DNA of 21,957 bases from CAYSLC01 sp964431545 (GTDB taxonomy: Bacteria; Desulfobacterota; Desulfobacteria; Desulfobacterales; JAABSP01), in the NCBI GenBank assembly GCA_964431545.1, contig CAYSLC010000079.1, forward strand, positions 1 to 21,957, in the 5' to 3' direction. Under the pieces are notes generated by a model. That model was not told the origin of the DNA. It searched no databases and worked only from the letters and a program-made list of their open reading frames with translations. A program made the position numbers and the translations under genes. This document shows positions 6,166-13,279 of the stretch, in pieces. The first letter of the stretch is position 1; every line of letters starts with the position of its first letter.

Positions 6166-7580
6166 TTATGACGCCACACGCCGATCGCCATACCCATGGC
6201 GATCCTCGTCCGCCAAAGCAAGAACCGGTTGCCGCGCGCCATCCCATGATGGAAGCCGGTGTACCTTTTTATGATTCACGGATCGCCGGCTCGCGCCGCC
6301 ATTCGATCCGCGTCCGCCCGCCGTCCCGACCACGGTACCGCCTTGGACCATGGCCGCCAACCGTTGGACAAATGACCTCAATTGAAGGCCCTGGGCATTC
6401 ATCTCCTCCGATGCGCTGGCGTTCTCCTCGGCATTGGCCGCGTTCTGCTGAACGATCTTGTCCATGTCCGCCACGGCCAGGTTGACCTGTTCGATCCCCG
6501 CGGCCTGCTCCTTTGAGGCGGCCGCGATCTCTCCGACCAGCCCGCCCACCCGGGAAGCGGCTTGGGCGACCTCGGTGAAGGCCTTGTCGGTCTTTTTGAC
6601 CAGTTCGGATTCCTCGTGGATCCGTCTGACGGTCCCTTCGATGAGATCCGCCGTGTTTTTGGCCGCGTCGGCCGCCCGAAGCGCCAGGTTCCGGACCTCG
6701 TCCGCCACCACCGCGAACCCCGCGCCGGCCCCTCCGGCCCGGGCCGCTTCCACGGCCGCGTTCAGGGCCAGGAGGTTGGTCTGGAATGCGATCTCGTCGA
6801 TGGTCTTTANNNNNNNNNNNNNNNNNNNNNNNNNNNNNNNNNNNNNNNNNNNNNNNNNNNNNNNNNNNNNNNNNNNNNNNNNNNNNNNNNNNNNNNNNNN
6901 NNNNNNNNNATGACGGCGGAGATGGGGTTGACGATCGTTCGGCCCAGGAAATACGAGAGCGTCAAAGAGAGCAGGATCGTCGCCAGGGTGCCATAGACCA
7001 GGACCCTTTTGGTGGTCCCGGCCATGCCCACGGATTGCGCTCTCCGTGCGGCCATCAGCGTCTCCTCCGTACCGATGAAGGTGTTCATCTGACCCCGGAA
7101 CCGGTCGAAATAGCGTTTGCCCTTTGCCTCGCCCACCCGGTCGGCAATGCTTTGAAGGCCGTCGATCTCGTCCAGATTCCGCCGGAGGGCGATCATGGGG
7201 GTGACCACGGTGTCCCTCCACTCCGTGATGGTCTGTTGGGCCTCATCGAGCAGCGCCACCTGGTCCGGGTTGTCGGACACTCGCTGTTTCAGGGACAGGA
7301 CCCGCTCGAAAAACGCCGCCTCTCCGGCATTGAAGGGTTCCAGGAACGCCTCCTTGCCGCTGAGGAGAAAGCCGCGCATGCCGGTCTCCATGTCCACGGC
7401 CGCCGCTTCGATCTCCTGGGCCCCCTGGATCACCCGGTGGGTGTGGTCCACCCAATGGCTGCTCTTCAGCAGGGTGTCGACGCTGATGAAGGCGACCGTG
7501 CCGAGGGCCACCACCAGGATCAGGGGAATGCAGTTTCCCAAAAAAATTTTGGTCCGTAGTCTCAGATTTCCGATGTTCAT
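6166..7580 (-). CDS. Methyl-accepting chemotaxis protein with CHASE3 sensor (internal gap)
   Basis: A transmembrane chemoreceptor that relays a signal to CheA/CheW. From ATG 7580, helix 1 is at about residues 11-33, followed by a CHASE3-like helical sensor (SSHWVDHTHRVIQGAQEIEA, METGMRGFLLSGKEAFLEPF), helix 2 at about 193-213 (YGTLATILLSLTLSYFLG) and the first residues of HAMP (NPISAV). The N run removes the rest of HAMP and the first half of the signalling domain. After it the conserved hairpin tip is intact (IDEIAFQTNLLALNAAVEAA) and leads to the C-terminal coiled coil. The halves are in different nominal frames across 100 N, so the true gap is another length. The C-terminal tail after RLAAMVQGG is unusual. 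The start overlaps the upstream 180-aa gene by ATGA. Confidence 0.9.
6810..6909. other. Assembly gap (100 N) inside the chemoreceptor
   Basis: One hundred N replace most of HAMP and half of the methylation/signalling helix. By family architecture this should be several hundred bases, so the placeholder is shorter than the missing DNA. The reading frames on either side do not match across it. Confidence 0.95.
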
Positions 7581-8119
7581 GTCGTCTTCCTCCCATTGGT
7601 TGATGGATGATCGTACATTCGGGTCCCCCGGTTCTCTTCTCCCGCTTTGTGGGGCGCCATGCGGGCCGTCCGCCCCCGGATCTTGTCCAACACCGCCGCC
7701 AGATCCGAGAAGTCGCTGTCCGGTGAACAGACGTAGCTGGGGGAGAGATTCAGGGCCCTTCGTCTCAAAAAAGTGTTCTCCTCCGGAAGGATCAGCAGAC
7801 GCCGGACACCCTCCAGCAGACCGATGAAACCGGTCATTTCCGACAGGCGTTCCCCATCCGGGATAAAAAGCACGGCGGTTCCGATATCCCGGGGCAGCCG
7901 GCAGATTCTCCGGATGAATGGCTCGGAATCGGAATACCATTCGAGTGCTTCGTCCGGCGGGTCCGGATCGATCCGCTTTCGCAGGCGGTAGGCGCGGGCG
8001 GCGTCCATCCCGTTGATATACAGGATAATGTTCGACTTGGGTCCGGGGGATCCATCGGTTTCGGTACGCGGGCATGGTGCGTTCACGGGACTCGTTCCTT
8101 CCATGAGATTGGACGCCAC
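7577..8119 (-). CDS. Unknown 180-aa protein coupled to the chemoreceptor
   Basis: A soluble protein without signal peptide or membrane helix that I cannot assign. The central part looks alpha/beta: SNIILYINGMDAARAYRLRK, then DIGTAVLFIPDGERLSEM, RRLLILPEENTFLRRRALNL and FSDLAAVLDKIRGR. This resembles a receiver or Rossmann-like layout, but no phospho-acceptor or nucleotide motif is clear. Its stop overlaps the chemoreceptor start (ATGA), so the proteins are made together and probably act together. The start is GTG 8119 or ATG 8104; neither has a good Shine-Dalgarno. It is the first gene after the predicted sigma-54 promoter at 8163-8177. Confidence 0.75.
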   Translation of the reverse strand: MASNLMEGTSPVNAPCPRTETDGSPGPKSNIILYINGMDAARAYRLRKRIDPDPPDEALEWYSDSEPFIRRICRLPRDIGTAVLFIPDGERLSEMTGFIGLLEGVRRLLILPEENTFLRRRALNLSPSYVCSPDSDFSDLAAVLDKIRGRTARMAPHKAGEENRGTRMYDHPSTNGRKTT

Positions 8120-8162
8120 GAGCGGCGTCGATCCGGTTCGACGCCCTCTCGACGGATCAATA

Positions 8163-8177
8163 GCAATTCATGGGCCA
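8163..8177 (-). promoter_or_regulatory. Predicted sigma-54 (RpoN) promoter of the chemoreceptor operon
   Basis: On the minus strand TGGCCCATGAATTGC matches the -24/-12 consensus TGGCACGNNNNTTGC at 9 of 11 defined positions with exact spacing, including the invariant GG and GC. Transcription would start near 8151, about 30 nt before GTG 8119. The gene just upstream (8333-9745) encodes a sigma-54 activator, and tandem dyads lie at enhancer distance. Identification is by pattern only. Confidence 0.7.
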
Positions 8178-8262
8178 AGCGGTTTGGTTCTCTTTTTATG
8201 CTTTCCTATCGGAATGTTATGCCTATGGCCCGTTCCATCAGCGAGGCGGACGGAGCCGGCGG

Positions 8263-8302
8263 ATTCCTGAAAAGGGGAAAACGGTTTCCTGAATTCTGGA
8301 AA
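8263..8302. promoter_or_regulatory. Two tandem 18-bp dyads, candidate enhancer for the NtrC-type activator
   Basis: Site 1 (8285-8302) is TTTCCTGAATTCTGGAAA, palindromic at 16 of 18 positions. Site 2 (8263-8280) is a weaker copy with the same layout, ATTCC-N8-GGAAA. They start 22 bp apart (about two helical turns), so both face the same side of the DNA. They lie about 85-125 bp upstream of the predicted sigma-54 promoter, typical for upstream activating sequences bound by Fis-type HTH dimers. A weak hairpin overlapping this region (8275-8289) could instead help terminate the activator gene. Confidence 0.55.
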
Positions 8303-8332
8303 AGCGGCGCGGAGACGATCCCGGCGCCGGCG

Positions 8333-9745
8333 TCAGGATCGGAATCGGGGCAGACCGTGCTTGCTCAGCAGGTTGTAGAGGCGGGACTGGGAGATGCCCG
8401 AGAGGCGGCAGGCGGTTTCGCGGTCTCCGTCGGCCCGGTCGAGAAGCGCGCCCAGATATTCCCGTTCCGCCCGTTCCCTGTGTTCGGGCAGGGTGGGAAA
8501 CGGGGCGTCCGGGTCTTGTCCTTTCGGGGCCTCATCCGGTGCGCCATCCGTTGCATCGGCTTTCAATTTGACGAGCCGGTGTTCCGGCGGAAGGTGTTTC
8601 GGGTGGAGGACGGCGTCCTGGGGGGCCAAGGCCAGGGCGTATTCCAGCACGTTGATCAGCTCTCGGACATTGCCGGGCCAGGGATGCACCTCCAGAATCT
8701 CCAGGAACTCCGGAGATATGCCCTTCGGCGGCAGTTCGTACCGCCGGCAGAGGGCGTCGATCCTGTCCATGGCGATGGCGCGGATATCCCCACGGCGCTC
8801 CTTCAAGGGCGGGATCTCGATCGCCATGGCGCGGATCCGGAACAGGAGGTCTTTCCGGAACCGCCCCGCTTCGACCATTCCGTCCAGATCCCGGTTTGTG
8901 GCGGAGACCAGCCGGAAGTCCGCCGGCATCTCCGCATTGCCGCCGACGGGCCGTACCCGCCGTTCCTGCAGCGTCCGAAGGAAAGCCTTCTGGATGGACG
9001 GGGGCAGCTCGCCGATTTCGTCCAGGAAGAGGACGCCGCCGTCCGCCTCCTGGATCAAACCTTTCCGCTGTTTCTGGGCCCCCGTGAACGCCCCTTTTTC
9101 GTGACCGAAGAGCGTTCCCTCCACCAGGGATTCCGGCAGGGCCCCGCAGTCCACCGGGACAAACGGTCGGTCCGCCCGCCGGCTGTTGGCGTGGATGGCC
9201 CTTGCGAAGAGGTCTTTTCCCGTGCCGGTTTCGCCGGAGATCAGCACGCTGGTGTCGCTGGCCGAGGCCATGGCCACCAGCTCCAGGGATTTTTCCAGCA
9301 GGGGGGACTCCCCGATGATGCCGCACCTTTTGAGCAGTTTCGGGGCCGCGTCCCGCCGTTTTTCCCGTCGGTACTGGAGCGCCCTGGAGATGGGAAAGAA
9401 GACCTCGTCGAACTGAAACGGTTTCAGCACGTAATCCCATGCCCCGTATTTGTAGGCCAGCTCCGCGCCCCGCACGCCCCCCGTCCCGGTCATGATGATC
9501 ACCTCGGGGGCGGAGGGGGCCTTGAGGAGGTCCGGGAGAATATCGAAACCGTTTCCATGGGGAAAATCGAGGTCGAGCAGGATGATGTCGTAGTCGGACG
9601 ACCGTGCCAGCCTCTTTCCCGATTCCGGGTCCAGGGCGTATTCGGCCTTCAGGTGTCTGCTCCGGGCCAGTTCGACCAGGGCCTTGCAAAGCGGCGCGTC
9701 GTCCTCGATGATCAGGAGGCGGTCCATGGCATCGGCGGCAGCCAT
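8333..9745 (-). CDS. NtrC-family sigma-54-dependent response regulator
   Basis: A 470-aa activator with receiver, AAA+ and Fis-type DNA-binding domains. The receiver (about residues 10-125) has the acidic cluster IIEDD, phospho-acceptor Asp58 (IILLDLDFPHGNG), the Thr of IIMTGTGG and the Lys of VLKPFQ. The AAA+ domain (about 145-375) has Walker A GETGTGKD, the sigma-54 contact loop GAFTGA, Walker B GGVLFLDEIGEL and the arginine-finger region FRKDLLFRIRAM. The C-terminus ends in a Fis-like HTH (ETACRLSGISQSRLYNLLSK). All functional motifs are intact. ATG 9745 is preferred, with ATG 9727 (MDRLLIIEDD) possible; neither has a good ribosome site. It starts 12 bp after the hybrid kinase stop, so the kinase is the likely partner, and the likely target is the sigma-54 promoter just downstream. 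Confidence 0.95.
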   Translation of the reverse strand: MAAADAMDRLLIIEDDAPLCKALVELARSRHLKAEYALDPESGKRLARSSDYDIILLDLDFPHGNGFDILPDLLKAPSAPEVIIMTGTGGVRGAELAYKYGAWDYVLKPFQFDEVFFPISRALQYRREKRRDAAPKLLKRCGIIGESPLLEKSLELVAMASASDTSVLISGETGTGKDLFARAIHANSRRADRPFVPVDCGALPESLVEGTLFGHEKGAFTGAQKQRKGLIQEADGGVLFLDEIGELPPSIQKAFLRTLQERRVRPVGGNAEMPADFRLVSATNRDLDGMVEAGRFRKDLLFRIRAMAIEIPPLKERRGDIRAIAMDRIDALCRRYELPPKGISPEFLEILEVHPWPGNVRELINVLEYALALAPQDAVLHPKHLPPEHRLVKLKADATDGAPDEAPKGQDPDAPFPTLPEHRERAEREYLGALLDRADGDRETACRLSGISQSRLYNLLSKHGLPRFRS

Positions 9746-9757
9746 CAAGCGGGGCCG

Positions 9758-11848
9758 TCAATCTTGTAAACCGGGGTTGAGCAGCGAATGGAGAAGCTCG
9801 GAAAGCTCCCCCGCCACCAGGGGTTTCCGGATCACCCTGGGGAAGCCGTCGGCCCGGTCCGCCTCCGGCGTGGCGTCCGTATCCAGTCCCGTGCACAGGA
9901 CCACCGGAATATCGGGCCGAATCTTGAGAATCTGTTTGGAGAGATCGAGGCCCGACATCCCGGGCATGTCCAGATCGGTGAGCACGAGGTCGAAGAGATC
10001 GGGGTCCTCCGTGAAATGGCGCAGGGCGTTCCGGCCGTCGGCCGCGGTCACGACAGTGTAACCGAATCCTTCCATCATCTCCCGGCCCGACCGGACGATG
10101 TCCATCTCGTCATCCACGAAGAGGATCAGTCCCCGCCCCTTGATCACGGAGGGGACCGTGTTCGGGGCGTCCGGGTCCCCTCTGTTGTATCGGGGCAGGA
10201 GGACCTGGAAGGTGGTCCCTTTGCCGACCTCGCTGGAGACCGTCACGGCCCCCCCCATTCGCTCGACGATGCCGTGGAGGATGGAGAGCCCCATGCCCGT
10301 GCCTTCGCCCCGGGGTTTGGTGGTAAAGAAGGGGTCGAAGATTTTTCCCCTCACCTCGCCGGGGATGCCGCAGCCGTCGTCCACCACCGTCAATCGAACG
10401 TAATCGCCGGCTTTCACTCCCGGCGACGGTTCGCGGCCGTCTCCGTCCACGGTCGTCTCGTCGAGGCGGACCTCGATGGTGCCGCCCGTCTCCTTGACGG
10501 CATGGACGGCGTTGGTGCAGAGGTTCATCATGATCTGGTGAATTTGGGTGGGGTCCCCCAGGACGAGGCCCGAGGGCGTTTCGATGGAGGACCGCAGCTC
10601 GATGGTGGACGGGGCCGAGGCCCTCAAGAACGCCAGACATTCCTTGACGATGGGGCGGACGGACACCGGCTGCACCTCCGTCTCCACCTGACGGCTGAAG
10701 GTCAGGATGTGGCGGACCAGGTTCCGGGCCCGGATGCAGGCCTCCAGCACCGCGTCCAGGGAATCGCCGACATCCCCGCCTTCTTCGTGGCGCAGCTTCG
10801 ATACCTCGGTATATCCGATGATCGCCGCCAGAATATTGTTGAAGTCATGGGCGATGCCGCCCGCCAGGGTGCCGATGGCCTCCAGTTTCTGGCTCTGGGC
10901 CAGCTGGAGATTCAACTGGCGGTTCTCCTCCTCCATCCGGACGCGTTCGGTGATGTCCTGGCACGTGCCGATGGTTCGGGAGGGGCTGCCGGCGGCGTCG
11001 TAATCCGTATGGCACCGTTCATGGACATGCTTGATCGCCCCGTCCCGCCCCACCATCCGGAACGCGACATCGTACGGCGTCCGGTTCCGTACCGCGTTTT
11101 GGTAGGCGGTTTTGACCCGGGACCGGTCCTCGGGATGGATCCGGTCGAGGAAGACCTTGTAGGATATCTTCTCCTCCGGGCCGACGTCGAAGATACGGCG
11201 GGTTTCTTCGGACCAGATCAGCCGGCCGGAAGAATGGTCCAGGTCCCAATGCCCGACCCTGGCGATGCGCTGGGCCTCCTTGAGCCGCTCCTTGTTCTCC
11301 CGAAGCTCGACTTCGGTCCGCCGCCGCTCCTCGATCTCCTCCTTCAGGGACCGGTTGGCGGCGGAAAGGGCCCGGGTCCGGTCCCGGACCTGATCCTCCA
11401 GGGTTCGATTCATCTCCCGCAGCCCATGCCGCAACCTGTGAAGGGTCAGATGGGTCCGCACCCGGGCCAGGAGTTCCGGGACCACGATGGGCTTCGTGAC
11501 GTAGTCCACCGCGCCGAAGTCGAACCCGGCGACTTTATCCCGGGTATCCGTCAGGGCCGACAGAAAGATGATGGGCGTGTCCCGGGTCGACGGCCGATCC
11601 CGGAGCCGGCGGCAGGTCTCGTACCCGTCCATCTCAGGCATGAGAATATCCAGAAGGATCAGATCCGGCCGCGTCCGAAACGCCAGTTCCACGGCCTCCT
11701 GACCATCGGTCGCCACCACGACGTCATAGCCGTTCTTTTCGAGCACGGTCCGCATCAACCCGGTCACCATGGGAGAATCGTCGGCTACCAGAAGGGTCCC
11801 TTTATCTTCTTGCTCCACCTTCTCTCCAGCCTCTTTACACGTTGCCAT
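9758..11848 (-). CDS. Hybrid histidine kinase, REC-PAS-HisKA-HATPase-REC
   Basis: A 696-aa soluble kinase with no membrane helix, so its input is cytoplasmic or comes through its N-terminal receiver. Domains: receiver 1 (about residues 18-130, phospho-acceptor Asp67 in LILLDILMPEMDG), coiled-coil linker, PAS/PAC (about 185-305, starting ARVGHWDLDHSSG), HisKA with His334 in GGIAHDFNNIL, HATPase (N box MNLCTNAVHA, G1 VDDGCGIPG, F/G2 FDPFFTTKPRGEGTGMGLSI) and receiver 2 with Asp625 (LVLTDLDMPGMSG). All are complete. The frame stays open to 12112, but the residues before MPMATCKEAGEK are low-complexity and basic and do not look coded, so ATG 11848 (or 11854) is chosen. It is followed at once by the NtrC-type regulator, forming a kinase-regulator operon; the terminal receiver suggests a phosphorelay. 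Confidence 0.94.
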   Translation of the reverse strand: MATCKEAGEKVEQEDKGTLLVADDSPMVTGLMRTVLEKNGYDVVVATDGQEAVELAFRTRPDLILLDILMPEMDGYETCRRLRDRPSTRDTPIIFLSALTDTRDKVAGFDFGAVDYVTKPIVVPELLARVRTHLTLHRLRHGLREMNRTLEDQVRDRTRALSAANRSLKEEIEERRRTEVELRENKERLKEAQRIARVGHWDLDHSSGRLIWSEETRRIFDVGPEEKISYKVFLDRIHPEDRSRVKTAYQNAVRNRTPYDVAFRMVGRDGAIKHVHERCHTDYDAAGSPSRTIGTCQDITERVRMEEENRQLNLQLAQSQKLEAIGTLAGGIAHDFNNILAAIIGYTEVSKLRHEEGGDVGDSLDAVLEACIRARNLVRHILTFSRQVETEVQPVSVRPIVKECLAFLRASAPSTIELRSSIETPSGLVLGDPTQIHQIMMNLCTNAVHAVKETGGTIEVRLDETTVDGDGREPSPGVKAGDYVRLTVVDDGCGIPGEVRGKIFDPFFTTKPRGEGTGMGLSILHGIVERMGGAVTVSSEVGKGTTFQVLLPRYNRGDPDAPNTVPSVIKGRGLILFVDDEMDIVRSGREMMEGFGYTVVTAADGRNALRHFTEDPDLFDLVLTDLDMPGMSGLDLSKQILKIRPDIPVVLCTGLDTDATPEADRADGFPRVIRKPLVAGELSELLHSLLNPGLQD

Positions 11849-11923
11849 GGGCATCCGCCGGCAATTTCCGTGGATGTCGCATCTTTCCCGGGCAAACCGC
11901 AACATCGGTTTCAGGCGCAAGCA

Positions 11924-11952
11924 GGGTAAAGCAATCTCCGATATCCTGTCAA
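11924..11952 (-). promoter_or_regulatory. Possible promoter of the hybrid-kinase operon
   Basis: On the minus strand a perfect TTGACA (11952-11947) is followed after 17 bp by TTACCC (11929-11924), a poor -10. A start near 11917 would give a leader of about 70 nt to ATG 11848. Location and -35 fit; the weak -10 suggests a regulated or false site. Confidence 0.3.
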
Positions 11953-12108
11953 GGAGTGTAACACGCGAGGCATTTGCACCGCGGGCCTTCCCCTTATTGT
12001 CGAGACCGAATTGACGGGTGCAACCGTTCTGTTTGTGATTGGGGGCATGAGAGGCGCGCTCTGTTTTCGCGTCCTGCTCCGTGGGGCGGTTATCCAAAAA
12101 AAATCGGC

Positions 12109-12396
12109 TCAAGCGGCCTCAATACGCTTCAAATTGCCAAGATCAATCGACTGTTTTGTTTTCCAGAGATCATATTGGAGCTGAAGCTTTAGCCAACCTT
12201 CAGGGGATCGGCCAAACACTTTTGATAATCTCAATGCCATTTCAGGACTAATTCCAGCTCTTCCATTCAATAATGCCGAGAAAGTTTTTCTGGTGACCCC
12301 AAGCGCTCTCGCCGCTTCCGTGATAGTAATATTCAGCGGTTCCACACAAAATTCTCTTATAATTTCGCCTGGATGAGGCGGATTATACATGCCCAT
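12109..12396 (-). CDS. higA: HigA-type XRE antitoxin
   Basis: A 95-aa antitoxin of the HigA (VapI-like) family. It opens with the hallmark NPPHPGEIIREF, followed by an XRE helix-turn-helix (ITEAARALGVTRKTFSALLN) and the typical tail PEMALRLSKVFGRSPEGWLK. It binds and blocks HigB and usually represses its own operon. A perfect AGGAGG (12401-12406 on the minus strand) overlaps the higB stop, 4 nt before ATG 12396 and 10 nt before ATG 12390; the second spacing is more usual, so MYNPPHPGE may be the true N-terminus. It follows higB by 8 bp. Confidence 0.92.
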   Translation of the reverse strand: MGMYNPPHPGEIIREFCVEPLNITITEAARALGVTRKTFSALLNGRAGISPEMALRLSKVFGRSPEGWLKLQLQYDLWKTKQSIDLGNLKRIEAA

Positions 12397-12404
12397 TTTT
12401 CCTC

Positions 12405-12683
12405 CTAATGGTAATCTTCATAATTTATAATCAAGGCATCACCGTTTTGAATCTTGAATGTAATTCGCCAGTTCCCGCTGACTTTGATCGCCCAGGTTCC
12501 TTTACGATCTCCTTTGAGCGGGTGGAGATCCAGGCCTGGCAAATCCATATCTTCAAGGTTTTCAGCTGTTTCAAGGAGAGCGAGAGTTTTTTTGATCCGA
12601 GCCGCATGTTGCGCTTCCACACCGCTTGATATACCGGATTCAAATAGTCGTTTGAGCCCTTTATGTTTGAAATTTCGAATCAT
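12405..12683 (-). CDS. higB: HigB-type RelE-superfamily toxin
   Basis: A 92-aa ribosome-dependent mRNase of the HigB/RelE superfamily. Starting at ATG 12683 it reads MIRNFKHKGLKRLFESG, the usual opening of this family. Later motifs DLPGLDLHPLKGDRKGTWAI, SGNWRITFKI and the final YEDYH are also characteristic. The frame extends upstream to 12713, but those ten codons overlap the -10 of a strong promoter and are not expected to be translated. Toxin first, antitoxin second is the standard higBA order. It is less GC-rich than the surrounding genes, consistent with mobility. Confidence 0.92.
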   Translation of the reverse strand: MIRNFKHKGLKRLFESGISSGVEAQHAARIKKTLALLETAENLEDMDLPGLDLHPLKGDRKGTWAIKVSGNWRITFKIQNGDALIINYEDYH

Positions 12684-12691
12684 ACGGTTTG

Positions 12692-12720
12692 AGTGTAACC
12701 CGGAACGTATCAAGTGTCAA
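12692..12720 (-). promoter_or_regulatory. Strong sigma-70-type promoter of higBA
   Basis: On the minus strand TTGACA (12720-12715, perfect) and TACACT (12697-12692) are separated by exactly 17 bp. The expected start near 12685 is only about 2 nt before the higB ATG at 12683, so the toxin would be read from a nearly leaderless message, while higA has a perfect AGGAGG. That would favour antitoxin synthesis. Confidence 0.65.
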
Positions 12721-12785
12721 TCGGCGGTTTCCCCTCTTCGGTGGGTTTCGCAAGAGAGCACTGCCCGTTTCTCGATGTCGACCCT

Positions 12786-12872
12786 CCCCGATTCGGTGGC
12801 GGGGTGCGGTTTGGGCATATCCGCACCGGTTGCGCCGACTCCAGACCTCCGAGGTTTTCGAAATTTCGGAGG
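12786..12872. repeat. Cluster of GC-rich inverted repeats in non-coding DNA
   Basis: Three stem-forming repeats occur in 87 bp: CCCCG/CGGGG (12786-12790 with 12800-12804), a perfect 7-bp GGTGCGG/CCGCACC (12803-12809 with 12821-12827, 11-nt loop) and a 7-bp CCTCCGA/TCGGAGG (12846-12852 with 12866-12872, 13-nt loop). The first two are mutually exclusive. Short frames here on both strands resemble no protein I know. It could be an intergenic repeat element, a structured RNA or chance in GC-rich sequence. Confidence 0.35.
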
Positions 12873-13003
12873 CCTTTGGCGGGCCGCCCGAAGGCATCGT
12901 CATAGACTCGGTTGTTTCTGATTCGGAAAACGGGTAATGCTCCCCCGGAGATGGGAAAAAATACCAGAAACAGCCCGCCGGAAGCCTGTATTCATAAGGT
13001 GGC

Positions 13004-13133
13004 GAAATACATAATTTAGTCTGAGTTCTGTATACGATAGAAAGGTAAGAATAACAATAAATTAAAATAGAATAAATTACCTATATATGTATTCAGCAGA
13101 ATACGATTTTTACGTATTTGAAACAGATTTTTC
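13004..13133. promoter_or_regulatory. AT-rich region with palindrome upstream of the TIGR02147-type gene
   Basis: About 130 bp of strikingly AT-rich DNA in a GC-rich window, ending about 145 bp before the regulator gene at 13280. It contains a perfect 6-bp palindrome GTATTC-AGCA-GAATAC (13089-13104). A related, looser pair GTATT/AATAC lies at 12988-13010, and TGTATTCA occurs near both (12987 and 13088). It is a plausible promoter/operator region, but no single -35/-10 pair stands out. From 13134 to 13279 I see only a leader with GGGAAAGGG just before the ATG. Confidence 0.4.
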
Positions 13134-13279
13134 TGGCATCTTCCCCCCCGAGGTGGTAGCGTCCAATCAACGAGACCGGGAGACCCCTCGGACGCGCTTC
13201 ATCCGGAGCGCACGCCGACGTCTGGTCACCCAAGAGAACAACACCGGAACCCCTTCGGCATGCCGCCGGGAAAGGGCCG

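Noticed and set aside
8198..9769. 523-aa plus-strand open frame
   Set aside because: Antisense to the NtrC-type regulator, which has all AAA+ motifs; no domain is seen in the plus-strand translation.
9788..11929. 713-aa plus-strand open frame
   Set aside because: Antisense shadow of the hybrid kinase, caused by high GC at third codon positions.
11849..12112. N-terminal extension of the hybrid kinase by 88 residues
   Set aside because: The extension is basic and low in recognisable structure, overlaps the end of higA and contains a possible promoter; the receiver domain starts properly after ATG 11848.
12689..12937. Short Arg/Pro-rich open frames on both strands
   Set aside because: No ribosome sites, no family resemblance, and the DNA is dominated by inverted repeats; treated as non-coding.
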